Assembly: GCA_977006965.1 (NCBI GenBank)
Contig: OZ345360.1
Location: forward strand, 3,038,001-3,102,000
From: Phymatolithon calcareum
Taxonomy: Eukaryota > Rhodophyta > Florideophyceae > Hapalidiales
Length of the DNA: 64,000 nt
Direction of reading: 5' to 3'
How positions within the stretch are numbered: the first letter of the stretch is position 1; every line of letters begins with the position of its first letter. The translations under genes and the position numbers were made by a program. Under the pieces are notes generated by a model. It had not been told where the DNA came from and ran no database searches. It was given only the letters and a program-made list of their open reading frames with translations. Positions 45,641-56,131 of this stretch are shown here, piece by piece.

Positions 45641-46420
45641 TGCCCGTTCCAGCTCGTCCTCTCCCGGCTGCTCGGTCCCCTTGTCCTTAAGAGGGAAACG
45701 AACCCGTCCGGCGCGCCGGAGCCCCGATTGGAGCGCGAGCGTTTCCGCGAAGACGTCAAACGGCTTGTTGCCGGCGCAGCCCAGGCTCAGGCGAAAGCTC
45801 AGGCGCGGTATAAGCGCGACTTCTACCGACGTATTAAGCTGCTGACGCCCGCTCAGCCCGGCGACCACGTCTGCCTGGAACGCCAGGGACCCTCTGAGGA
45901 GGAAGGCGATGGCATTCGCCGCCGCCACAAACTCCAAGCAAAGGCGGACGGGCCTTACGAAGTTCTCCAGGCAACGCCAAACACCGCCACGATCGATCGC
46001 GACGGCCTCACGGAAGTCGTCTCTCGCGACCGGACCTCCAAGGCCCCTGGCCCACGCTCGCCTGATGGGACTCTCAGCCCGGCACCCGCGCCAGACGCCA
46101 CGGCGGAGCTGTCGCTTCCGCCGCGCGACCCCTCGCGGCCCCGCGCTCGCGCGACCCCGCGAGCGGGCAAGTCCGAGTGCGACGAACATCCGGTGGCCCT
46201 CCGCTCGACAGCCGTTCCAACGGCCGCCGCGGAGCACGTGGTTGACAAGCTGCTGGAGTACGATGCCGAGGAGGACCTCTTCCGCGTCCGCTGGTATGGC
46301 TATCCGCCCGATGAAGACACGTGGGTGCCGCCGTGCCACCTGCCGTTCAACCCTATGGACAGCTTCTTTCGTCGCGCGAACACGCGCGTGCCGCGGCACC
46401 TTCTTCATCTCCGTAAGTAA
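45640..46420 (+). pseudogene. Integrase C-terminus with GPY/F module and chromodomain
   Basis: After a frameshift the frame continues with CPFQLVLSRLLGPLVL, a basic region (AQARYKRDFYRRIKLL), GDHVCLERQ and KLQAKADGPYEVLQ (GPY/F module). A Pro/Arg-rich linker follows. Residues from VVDKLLEYDAEEDLFRVRWY through GYPPDEDTWVPPCHLP form a chromodomain: a hydrophobic strand, RWYGYPPDEDTW, then a helix. Chromodomains guide chromovirus integration to marked chromatin. The stop is at 46418-46420. Confidence 0.8.
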
Positions 46421-46942
46421 CGCGCGGAAGGCGAGAACCCGTGTCGCGGTATCCTGGCGCCAGCCCTGTCCCGGGCAACTCCACCCCTGTGGCCAAAGTG
46501 CCTCGGCGCATCCCCTGTAGGGGGGCAGGTTAACCTCACCTCTCTGGCCTTTTTTTCCCTGATTATCTGAGGCCTCAATTTCCCTTAATTTTGGGACTCA
46601 TTCACTTGGGGTATTTTTTTGGCCTTAATTTTCACTTTATTCGCTGACACTACACATTCTTTTTCTTTCTTGTCCTTTTCTGCACCCTCGGCTTACACCT
46701 ATGCTAAAGTACTCTCAGCAGCCCGCCTTCGGGACTGATCCCTCTTGGCACATGAACGCCGTCGCAGCCGGGCCCTCCGGCGCGCGCGCACTGACGCCAA
46801 GACTCCGCGAGGCCCCACCGTAGGCCAACAGCACAGTTCCCACAAGCGGATGGAGCGGGCCTTGCGCCCGGCTCCTTTATCTAAAACTAAGGATTCTAGC
46901 CTCTGCTACCGCCTAGGCGGACTTGCGCCTCGGTGCTCTCAA
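46421..46942. other. Noncoding 3' region of the Ty3 element; putative polypurine tract
   Basis: A purine-rich tract (AGGGGGGCAGG, about 46518-46530) is followed by pyrimidine-rich sequence that may begin a 3' LTR. No matching 5' LTR was found. Confidence 0.35.
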
Positions 46943-48641
46943 CTAAACACCCGCCCAGGCGGGGATGCGACGTTCCCCGCGGCGCACTTCCGGGTCGCGC
47001 GCCCGCTCCAGGGCATTCGCCAGCGCGAGGTCCAGGTACTCCGCCCGGCGCTGCTCGCGTGCCGTAGCACGGTCCTCCAACGCAGCCACACGCCTCCCGC
47101 GCCGTTCCTCGCGCGCAAGCCGCCGCTCGCGGCTCGGCTGGGGGATCAGCTCCTCACGGCGCGGCAGGCTCCATGAACGGGCCCGTGCAGGGCCCCACAC
47201 GAGCTCCCGTGGCAGCGCTCGATGGTCCCTCGCGACTCCGGCAGTGCTTGCCACAACGCCCGGAGGCAGCGCTGGACGACGCCTCTCGTCCACGCGCCCG
47301 GCCACAGGGCCACGCAACCACCGAGCGAACCTCTCTTCCGTGGCCCCGGACCACCGGCCGACCGCCCCGCGACCCCACGCGCCTCGCGCCTCTCGCTCCG
47401 CGGCCCGCAGCTCGAACTCGACCGGGCCACCGACTCGTGCCTCCTCCGCGACCACGCCCGCCCAACCCCCCGGGCGCCGCCCGAAACCGTTGGCTGCCCA
47501 ACGTTAGTCGGCGAGATCCCCCCGGAGGCGCACCCCGCGGGACGCGAAGTCCGATCCCGGCGAGCCGGCCACGCGCTCGCGCGGACCCGCAGCTCGGGCA
47601 CTGAGGCCAGCCGCCACCCTCCGACATCCCACGGCGCCACGTCGCCGCCGGCGTACACCGGCACTATAGCACAATCGTTCCGATGCGGACGGATGGAGAG
47701 GGCCGGATCATAACGCGCCCAGTGTACGTCGCGAATCGCGTCCAGCAGCTGCTCCAGACGCACGGCGGTCGCCGCCTCCCCAGCCACGTGCCTGACCCCC
47801 AGCTCCTCGATCGACGCGATGACGGCCGGCTGCAGGTACCACAGGCGCCCCCGCTCGGCCTCCTCCATCAATGCTGCCGCGGTCCCAAGCGCCCACAGGG
47901 TGTGGGTCGCACACGATGCTGCCGAGGCGGTTGGCGCGAGCGCCCGCAGCTCCGCGCTGTTCTCCAAGGGGCGCGCCGCCATTTCTAGGCCAAAGAACTT
48001 CACAGCGGTGGGCGTCCCGACCGCCAGGTCCCACGGCGCCTCGTACGCGGGCCACGCTCGCGGCGCCGGCAGGACTGTACCACCTTTGGGGAACACGCTT
48101 TCGACAAACAGCGCAGACTGAATGATCCGGGCTTTTGCAATACTTGCTGGGCCCAAAGAAAAGTGAATGCAATATCGCGGGGGGTTAGGATGTCAGCACT
48201 CATGACAGGGGTCTGATTGAATGATCCTTCCCAAGGTGATGTATCGGATAGATAAGATTCCTCTTGTTGAGATGCTGCATTTGTCCCGGAGGACATGGTT
48301 GGTGCATTAGTCGCTGTGTCACCGTCTTGTGTGCCATCGCGCTGAGTTTTTGGAACAGAGTTTAATGATTTTGGCATTGGAAGTGCACGTGACTCGTTAC
48401 GTTCCCCTTGCAGCGTTGGCGTCGCTGTAGTCCGCACGGAATGCACACTCGGAATTGATGACTCGAGCCGCGGGAGTACATGATGCGGTTGCCCGGCCTC
48501 TACTGACGGATTGAAGTCAGAGCGAGGTGCACTTTCGCCGGAAAGATTCGCTGATACACCATATCCAACGTCAGCAGCATCGGATGGGTCGCATTTTGGT
48601 GAGGCAATTTGTGGAACCGGCCATTGTGATGGGTTCGCCAT
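46943..48641 (-). pseudogene. GC-rich antisense reading frame next to the Ty3 element, unknown family
   Basis: From 48641 leftwards: MANPSQWPVPQIASPK and a Ser/Thr/Pro/Gln-rich, probably disordered part to about 48150. A shifted frame (48156-47450) follows with well-mixed composition, for example VKFFGLEMAARPLENSAELR, GRLWYLQPAVIASIEELGVR and NDCAIVPVYAGGDVAPWDVG. Another shift near 47460, at a C6 run, opens VAEEARVGGPVEFELRAAER and a highly Arg/Glu-rich, coiled-coil-like tail to 46943. Aromatic residues occur through this frame and are almost absent in the other strand's frames, which favours minus-strand coding. No known domain. It could be a captured host gene, the gag of another element, or an antisense ORF of the chromovirus. 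Confidence 0.4.
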
Positions 48642-49182
48642 AGCACTAGATTTTCATCACAATGTTGGTGTGTTGGATTGGATGGGAGCAATGTGCAACA
48701 ACGGAATGGGGAACGGTGGAGGTGAATTCTCCCGCCGTTTTTGGTGCTCTTACAGAAGAGTTCACTGGAACATAAGTAGAACAGATGTGTTGCAGTATAG
48801 ACTGGTTCTTCAGAAATGCGTATCTTTAGGTTGGATGCAACATGCTCACTTCACTTTTTCATCCGGTGTAGAATGGGCCTGCGAAAGTCTGCGCGAAGGC
48901 GAATTTAGGTCGTTGAAAACCGTGGAATCGGGCCAAAAGTGTATACAAAAGATGATTTAAAATTTTTATTCACAACTTTCCCCATTACGAGTACTTTCAT
49001 CTGTATCTTACTGTATTTTATCTAAAGTTTGCCCTGATACTGTAAGGATGTTAATTTTCGAGGATAGATTCTGAGCGGAAAGTAATTGAAAATTTATTGT
49101 GTATCGTACAAAATATCAGTGTCGATTTTCTGCTTTAATCCTGCTTTTAGTTATTTATATATCTTTGGGAATAAGGGAATGA
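48642..49182. other. Intergenic, no supported gene
   Basis: A plus-strand frame ending at 48960 overlaps the antisense region and has no recognisable motif. I regard it as chance. Confidence 0.4.
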
Positions 49183-50490
49183 ATCGAGCTTTGTGCCTCC
49201 GCTGTTGGAGACGCTGTTCTCAACATGCTCCGAGATTTGCGGCATAGCATATTTACGTTGTTTCTAAAGGGCAAGGGCTTACCGGAGAACTTTGAATCAT
49301 CGTGCGAGAAGATGGTCAATGATTGAGACAGCCTCGTCCCAGGGTACTGGGCACTTGCTGACCTGAGGAATGCTGCGTTTGTCCGAGCCTGCATGACCTG
49401 GCTACAGCAGAATATTGTGGTAGAGCTATCTGCCTCCGAGGTTGCTGCGTGGTGCGAAGGGCCACTTCTTCTCACTGTCGTTCATTTGAGCGGAGTGGCA
49501 CCGAGTCGGGGAACGGAGCTTGGAAGCTTATCAATTCGTAATACTCATAGTCGGAAGCGCGGGTTTTTCTTCGTTGGAGAAGAAGTATTGGTGATTCCGA
49601 CGTTTAGCAAACGTCGAGGCATTCTTCGAGGCCACATCGATTTTACGTCAAGGCACCTGGAGAAGGAGTCATCGTTTTTTTCCAAGGCATATTTCTTACT
49701 GCTACATCCGATCATCGTTGGTCAATCACAGATGGAAGATGTACCTGCAGGGAGAGAAGGGGAGGCAGTATTACGGAAGCAGTCACTGGTCACCGACAAT
49801 GTGTGCTTGGGAAGTATTGCACCGGAAGATGTTGCGGGTCGGATTGGAGAAGTGTTTGCGAAGTACAAGATTCCGTTCACATTCTCTCAATACAGCCACG
49901 GACAGCGAGGATATGCAAAGATGAGGGGATTAAAGTCGTACATGCGGCGAGTGTATCGATTGGAAAAAGGTGAGGAGGATTGGGAGGATGAAGATGGCGT
50001 CATCAGAGCAAGCTTTTCTCAAGCCGAACACTCGCTTCGGACAGCGATAAAAAACTATGCGCAATCGGCGCGTCCGGGAGACGTATCGATCGAAGCAGAA
50101 GAAGATTTGGTCGAACTTTTTCGGAGGGCGTCCATCCAGTGTCAAGAAGACATCTGGCTACGAAAGAAAGCGGTTGTCGAAGTTGCTGATGGTATTTTCG
50201 AGACGCCAGAAAGCCGTGGCGCCGGTCGAAAAGTGATCAAATTATTCCCCAACATGATGACATTTCGGGTCATTTTTGATCCCTACTGGAGCTCTTCGGG
50301 GCATAATCGGCCCAGCACGCCTTCAAACCCGGGTGATAAGGGAAAAGGGGTTGGCGGGGAGCCTCTTGTACATCCGGGTGCACGTATAATCCTGTATGCA
50401 AGAGGCGTAATTTCAGTCCACAAAAACATCGGCTCGAGCCAAGAGGGTCACGGAAATCAGAGGGGTTACCTTGATATAATACGTCTTTGA
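49183..50490 (+). pseudogene. ORF resembling the domain upstream of fungal RecQ-like (telomere-linked type) helicases
   Basis: The frame is open from just after a TGA at 49180-49182, with one further TGA at 49324-49326, to 50490. The part from 49393 is intact. It has HLSGVAPSRGTELGSLSIRN, then RKRGFFFVGEEVLVIPTFSK and RHLEKESSFFSKAYFLLLHP. The pattern (P-x-R-G-T-E-L, N-T, R-x-x-F-hydrophobic, then a K-rich strand) recalls a poorly named domain next to RecQ-like helicases in fungi. No helicase motifs follow, so this is a fragment or a stand-alone relative. The C-terminal part includes LKSYMRRVYRLEKGEEDWED. A ~50-bp piece (50253-50306) recurs at 63372-63422, so this is part of a repeat family. 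Confidence 0.4.
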
Positions 50491-52335
50491 TACATAAATA
50501 TGTATCTCCCGGCCAGAAGTTAACGGACAATCAAAGAATGTATCATACAGTATCGTATTTGAATGGCTGATTTCTTAGCTCCCTCACACACCACGGATCA
50601 TTATCGTGCAATCAGAGCGCTAATGAGTTCGTAATATACATATTCCCGATGTTAAAGCGGGCAGATTGAGCTCCATCATGGACACGATGATCATGTGTGA
50701 TGATCATCATCGACTGCAGATACCAAGCAAGCTGAGCGAGCAGCGAAGAGTGTCCGCAACACGACAAGCTCGTCAACAAGCAATCAATATTGGGGATAGA
50801 AATGATCATTGCAATGCGAAATGGACAAGATGCAATTTCCATCCTGCGCGAAGCTTAGATATAGCGTACATTACTGGGCATGAGCATCGATATTTTTATA
50901 TCAACTATACCATGAAATTTTTCTTGTGACATTTCATATCAAGCTTTTTTCAATATATCACGTAATGTCTAATCATAACAAAAATGAGTGAATTTGACGA
51001 ACAACCGAAAATATTTCAAAACGTTAGCCTTTTTTAAACAATTAGAAATATTTCAAAATATTTTTGGTGGCAGGCAAATCCGTCTTGATCATAAGAGCTG
51101 CTTCTCCAATAGACAACAAAAGTCAGTTATGATATCATACGATTTTTCAGAATATGTCATCACTGGGGGAGCACGGCAGCATTTTCGCCCAAATAAACCA
51201 AATAATTTTCGGGCCAAAATGCTGCCGTGCTCCCGCTGTGATGGAAATATCACCTGAGTTCGGATTATCAGCTCCGGACGATTTCCGATTGATATTCTAT
51301 CATACGATTGATAAAATATATCAATCGAACATGATAATATTATTATCACGTTCTTTCTGGCATATCAATCTTCATATCAGGTCCTGGAATTTACGTGATG
51401 CTCATTCCAATACTGGACCGCATTGTCGGTCGAAAACCGTGAAAAGTGTTCGAGATGAAAAACAAGGTCTTTGCTGACCCTGTCCTTCACTTATTCCCTT
51501 CTTGCCGAGTCTGCTAGTCAGAACTTCGGCAGGGGCTTATGTAGAGCAAAAGAGTGCAGCATAATTGCAGTACTCGGTAGCTACAAGTCATGTGCTAACC
51601 ACGATGTTAAACGGTAAGACTAGTAAAGGTTGAATTGTGCTTAGGAGTGTGTCCGTAAGTTGTCACCTTGGGAACACCATCATACATCGGAACAATCATG
51701 TACCGTGTTGATGTAGTATTGACAGTGACCAAAGACACGCATATCAACAGCATTCCAATGTGACGTCATGTCTCTCACAATTTTCATTACGTAGCACCGA
51801 GGAGGATTTTAAAAAGTACGAAAGGACTTCGAGGAGTGCCATGTACTGCCCGGTTATTCAGATGAAGGGGATACCGGGGTACCTTAATAAATGACTAATT
51901 AATATATTGTATCATACTCCCGCTGTCTTGCACTTGAAAGAAGCCTCCATGAGTAGATTGATGAAGATAGAGTCTAGTCAAACATGTAGAACTGCTTGCA
52001 ATAATAGAGGTTTTGCAGACCAAAAAGCTTTATCATAATGAGATAGATCATGCGACGAACAACCACCTTTATCGTCCATCGCCCATGATCTCCCCTGCCA
52101 ACCTTGACGGCGCAACAGCATAGCAGACATCGAATGGCGAAGGTGGCAACTCGTTGCACGCTTTGTGACGAGAACCAACATGTTTTGCAATCCATACTAT
52201 CGAAGTTTCAGTCAAAATTAAAGGAGACCTGTCATTGTGCTGCAAAATTGCACTTTGCAAGATAAATTTAAATATATTTAAATTTAATTACTTCTAGCTC
52301 TACGCCAACTCGGTCAAGGCGATTGGGTTCCACGA
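50491..52335. other. Intergenic, AT-rich, with inverted-repeat structures
   Basis: No supported gene. It contains the 32-bp inverted repeat at 51159-51242 and a small palindrome near 50690-50712 (GATGATCATGTGTGATGATCATC). Confidence 0.45.
51159..51242. repeat. Inverted repeat, 32-bp arms, 20-nt spacer
   Basis: The left arm 51159-51190 (ATCACTGGGGGAGCACGGCA...) and the right arm 51211-51242 are complementary with few mismatches. 19 bp, GGGAGCACGGCAGCATTTT, are perfect. It could be a MITE or a transcribed hairpin. Confidence 0.7.
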
Positions 52336-52566
52336 ATGCCGGTTCTGCAGCTTAAGGGGTTGCAGTTCTACGGGTTCGACTGTATTGCATTGAATATTTT
52401 ATTCATCATATTGATTACAATCCTTATTTCAAGCTCTCACGTTGGGGGTTGCACAAAGATCTGCAATAACTATTATTCATATTGTTCTGACGTCTGCCCT
52501 CTCATCGTTCAGATTGAGGAGATGCTCCACATGGACGGAATATCTGTTAGGCATTGCAACAAAGCC
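52336..52566 (+). pseudogene. Short Cys-rich ORF disrupted by the LTR insertion
   Basis: A frame starting MPVLQLKGLQFYGFDCIALN has a hydrophobic segment (IALNILFIILITILISSS) followed by paired cysteines (GGCTKICNNYYSYCSDVCPL). The last codons before 52567 are host sequence, and beyond this point the frame is LTR. After removing the LTR element it would end within a few codons. No family is recognised, and it may be chance. Confidence 0.2.
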
Positions 52567-52939
52567 TGTAACAAGGACATGTATGTAGCGCGTAAGTAGT
52601 GACAGCTTTGCTAGCTGTCAGCATGCACGATGCTCCTGGAAGAATGCGAGAAATATCCAGAATATTCGAGCACATTCACTATTTGACGAATGCATTGCTG
52701 TAAGGAAATTTCTGGAGCTCTCTAGATAATTCGTACTTTAGGGTTTTATGATATTTGTAAGTCACGTGTAAGTAATTCAATGCCTATATAAGGCATGCTC
52801 TAGTTTCGACTAGCGGACTGGACCCAAGCACAAATCCAACCAAGTCAAGTGAGACAAAGTCAACAAACCTCTTATAAGCTCATCTTATCACTACTGATAC
52901 TGTGCTCGTCAACGCTAAGCTCGATCGACATCCGTTTCA
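52567..52939 (+). repeat. 5' LTR
   Basis: 373 bp from TGTAACAAGG to CCGTTTCA. It includes a TATA-like CCTATATAAGGC around 52790-52801, where U3 transcription could start. Confidence 0.95.
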
Positions 52940-52940
52940 G

Positions 52941-52955
52941 TGGTTGCACCGGCTC
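52941..52955 (+). other. Candidate tRNA primer-binding site
   Basis: TGGTTGCACCGGCTC starts one base after the 5' LTR. It begins with TGG, complementary to a tRNA CCA end. The tRNA species could not be named. Confidence 0.55.
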
Positions 52956-53465
52956 TCTTAGCGTCTGACGTCGGTACGTGAGTTTGCCAAATCTTGAAAT
53001 GTGGCAATATTTTCGTGGTTTCTGTTGTTGATTTATTCAAGGTTCGAAGTCGTCTTTCCTGTTGTTGGTTTCTGTTCGGGGTTCGAAACCAACATTAGTT
53101 ATTGTGGTTCAAGTTTTTATTGTTCAAGGTTCCAAGATCGTTATTCAAGGTTCAAAAATCACTGTTTGTGATTGAAGTTTAAGGTTCGTGTTGAGCTGTT
53201 GGTGGTTTGCGGTTCTTGTTTACCAGAGTCGCGTTTAAAAAACCAAGAACACGACTGCGTCTGAGGGCTGGAGTGCCAGACACTAACAATCTCACCTGAG
53301 GGCAGGAGTGCCAGGTGAATCTCGAGGTTTTATTCTCTGCGCCGAGTCGCCCAAAGTATCCTCAACAATCCCATTCGTCTATTGGGTGTCACCTAGGACG
53401 ACCGACAGGGTCACGGATTCGAGTAACGCTAGTACGGGTTTGATCAGGTAGGAGAAAGATCCTCT

Positions 53466-54965
53466 TTGGTGAAAATGTCGTTGCTCAAGGTTAATAAGCC
53501 CCCAACGTTCGATGGCTCAAGAGATGAACTCAAGGTTCAATCGTGGTTGTATCAGGTAAAGCAGTACATCACGCTGGTTCAAGTTGGAAATAACGCCGTT
53601 CAACTCGATGACCCGACGAAAATATCCTTCGCATCCACCTTCTTCACTGGAAACGCTGCAAACTGGAGGTACTTGCTTGTAAGTACAAACCCGATTCCGA
53701 CGACATGTGAAACGTTCGAGAGCGCTTTGAAAGGAGAATTTATTCCTTTTGACAGTGTTCAAAGGTCAAGGGATAAATTGCGCAAGCTGTATGAGCGCAC
53801 ATCGGTTTCTGAGTACCTCTCCGAATTCAGAAACATTGTTCTCACGATCCCAAGCGTTAGTGAAGGAGAAATGGTCGAGAGATTCTGTCAAGGACTCAAG
53901 CCCCAGGTTTGACTGGAAGTCCTGAAATCGGGAGTTATGACAATGAATGAAGTAGCAAGGATAGCGTTGAACGTTGACAGTGCTTTGTTCAACGCGGGAA
54001 TGATTTCGCCTCAAGCAAGGTCTGATCCTTTCGCTGGTCCCCGTTATAACGGACCGGCGCCCATGGAAATTGGTAACGTAGAGCGTCGCGATCATCAACT
54101 CGGAAGCGATGCAAGGCGTACAGACGACCGGAAGTCTAATGCTTGTTATACGTGCCATAAAGAGGGATGTCGCCCCTGGAGACATAAGCAGAGGCGAGGA
54201 AATAATGACCGAAGTTTGGAAAGTCGAGGGAAGACGGTCCGATTCGGTAATGTGGATATCGAAAAGAGCTCGAGTGGAGCTGGAAAGCAGATTGAGCGCA
54301 CTCAACTGAATCATAGTTCGAGTGACCTAGATTCTCTTGTGGCAGAAGTCAAGCAGCTTCGCAAAGAAATTCAGGACATAAGGCTAGATACGAAAAAAGG
54401 CCTTTGTTCTGCGTCGATGACTACTGCTGTTCGTGATCATAACTATTGCACTCTCACTGATGACGACATTCCAGTGAAGGACTTGATAATACTCGACGGT
54501 ATACTCAACGGAAAGAAAGTGCGAGTACTCAAGGACGACGGTTGCAATACGAACATTGTATCAAGAGAATTTTTCAAGGCAAACCGAAACCTTTTTCGTG
54601 TCGTGCGAACAAGGGTAGAAGTAAAACACTCGAAGGAGAAGACATTGGAGAAAGCGTCAGAGGTAATACAAGGAGCAACGCTTCGTTTAGGCCCACATTC
54701 ATACACTTCGAATTGGGTCGTTGCAAGTTGCAGATACGACGTTATCCTTGAAATGCCGTGGCATGTGGCCTACAGTCCGAAAATCGATTATGAAAATCAG
54801 GCTGTGCAAATTGGTGCTTTCCAAATTCCAGTGACGAAGACTCCACATACCGAAGAAGGCCATATACAAGTGACAAGCCGTAGTATCCGAAAATTCCAAT
54901 CGATTGTAAGGAAGAAAAAGGGAAAAGAGCATTTCAAGTGTTCAAGGCTATTCGGACCAACGTGA
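53466..54965 (+). pseudogene. gag-protease of the second Ty3 element
   Basis: The capsid part opens at the first strong frame (TFDGSRDELKVQSWLYQVKQ and ISFASTFFTGNAANWRYLL), the retrotrans_gag pattern. A TGA at 53910-53912 interrupts after FCQGLKPQV. The same frame continues with a linker and a zinc knuckle ACYTCHKEGCRPWRHK. Here His and the last Cys are exchanged relative to the usual C-x2-C-x4-H-x4-C. Protease: VRVLKDDGCNTNIVSREFF (D-D-G catalytic triad variant) and RYDVILEMPWHVAYSPKIDY. The frame ends at 54965 and the downstream RT uses another frame. Confidence 0.8.
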
Positions 54966-56131
54966 TGAAGACCTCATAGAATGGAGTGAAGACAAATAAG
55001 CAGCTATTGCATTGCTCAAATCCAAATCTGAGGAAAATCCTGTGCAAGTTCGAGGTTGTGTTTCAAGAAGAACTTCCCGATGGACTACCCCCGGAAAGGT
55101 TCGTTGATCATGTAATTGAGGTTGATAAGGAAGCGAAGCGGCCACATCGTCCACTCTATCAGTTATCTCCTTTAGAGTTGGATGCGGCAAAGAGATACGT
55201 TGAGGAGTTGCTGCGGAAGGGAGAGATTCGCCCGAGCAAATCTCCGTATGGCGCTTCCTTGTTTTTCGTGAAGGACAAAGATAAACCGTTGCGTGACGTT
55301 GTTGATTATCGTGCTTTAAATCGAATTACAAAGCGAAACAACGCTCCGCTTCCTCGGTCGGACGAGATGTTCGATATTCTTGGTGACGCTCGTGTGTTTT
55401 CGAAGTTGGATCTGAAAACTGGATTTCATCAGATTCGCGTTCGTCCAGGAGTCATCGAAAAGACTGCGTTCAATACGAAGTACGGTCAATTTGAGTACTT
55501 GGTGATGCCGATGGGATTGTGCAATGCACCTGCTACGTTCCAATCACTGATGAATCGTATCTTCTATGACTGCATTGATGACTTCCTGGTCGTGTACATG
55601 GACGATCTGCTCATCTTCAGCAAGGATGAGGCTTCACACCTTAAGCATATTGAGACGGATTTATCTCGCCTCAAAGATCATGAGTTGTTTGTGTCGCCGA
55701 AGAAATGCGATTTTCTGAAGGATGAAATTGAGTTCTTGGGACTCATAGTCGGAAAGAATGGAGTTCGTGTTGATCCAAAGAAAGTTGAATTGTTGGAAAA
55801 ATGGCTTAAACCGAGCACTCTGACTGATATTCGAAGCTTTTTGGGTCTGATACAGTTCTTTCGACGTTTTATCAAGAACTTCTCGAAAATCGCAGCGCCA
55901 CTGACAAACTTGACGAAACAGGACCAGGGTATCCAGAGATGGGTTTCCAGATGTGATGAGGCGTTTGAATCGCTGAAGCTTGCAATTACAAGTGCTCCGC
56001 TCCTGGTATCTCCTGACTGGAAAAAGTCGTTCAGAGGACATATCGATGCCTCTACATATGCAGTCGAAGGTACATTGACACAGCTGGATGAGGAAGGAAA
56101 CGATCGTGTAATTGCATTCTATTCTAAGTAG
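54920..56131 (+). pseudogene. Reverse transcriptase and start of RNase H, second Ty3 element
   Basis: A TAG at 54977-54979 precedes the well-preserved part. RT motifs in order: EELLRKGEIRPSKSPYGASL, RDVVDYRALNRITKRNNAPL, FSKLDLKTGFHQIRV, VMPMGLCNAPATFQSLM and FLVVYMDDLLIFSKDE (YMDD box). The thumb and the first RNase H strand (FRGHIDASTYAVEGTLTQLD) follow. A TAG at 56129-56131 ends the frame within the SKxLSPAEQNY motif, where a Lys or similar codon is expected. The frame resumes directly after the stop. Confidence 0.9.

Larger units (their letters stand above)
36988..46420 (+). mobile_element. Ty3/gypsy chromovirus-type LTR retrotransposon, GC-rich, defective, with nested pogo-like insertion
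   Basis: Order on the plus strand: gag (with degenerate zinc knuckle), aspartic protease, reverse transcriptase, RNase H, H2C2 zinc finger, DDE integrase, GPY/F module and chromodomain. That is the order of Ty3/gypsy chromoviruses. The gag is split by a 2.58-kb DNA transposon. Stops at 37636-37638, 41053-41055 and 41398-41400, and frameshifts near 42455, 42850 and 45640, disable it. Base composition is far more GC-rich than the flanks. LTRs and primer-binding site were not resolved. A purine-rich stretch near 46518-46530 is a possible polypurine tract. Confidence 0.9.

Noticed and set aside
44181-45641. 486-codon minus-strand ORF
   Set aside because: It is a shadow of the GC-rich Ty3 pol on the plus strand, which carries all RT, RNase H and integrase motifs.
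48511-48960. 149-codon plus-strand ORF
   Set aside because: It overlaps the minus-strand frame, has no motif and lacks typical composition.
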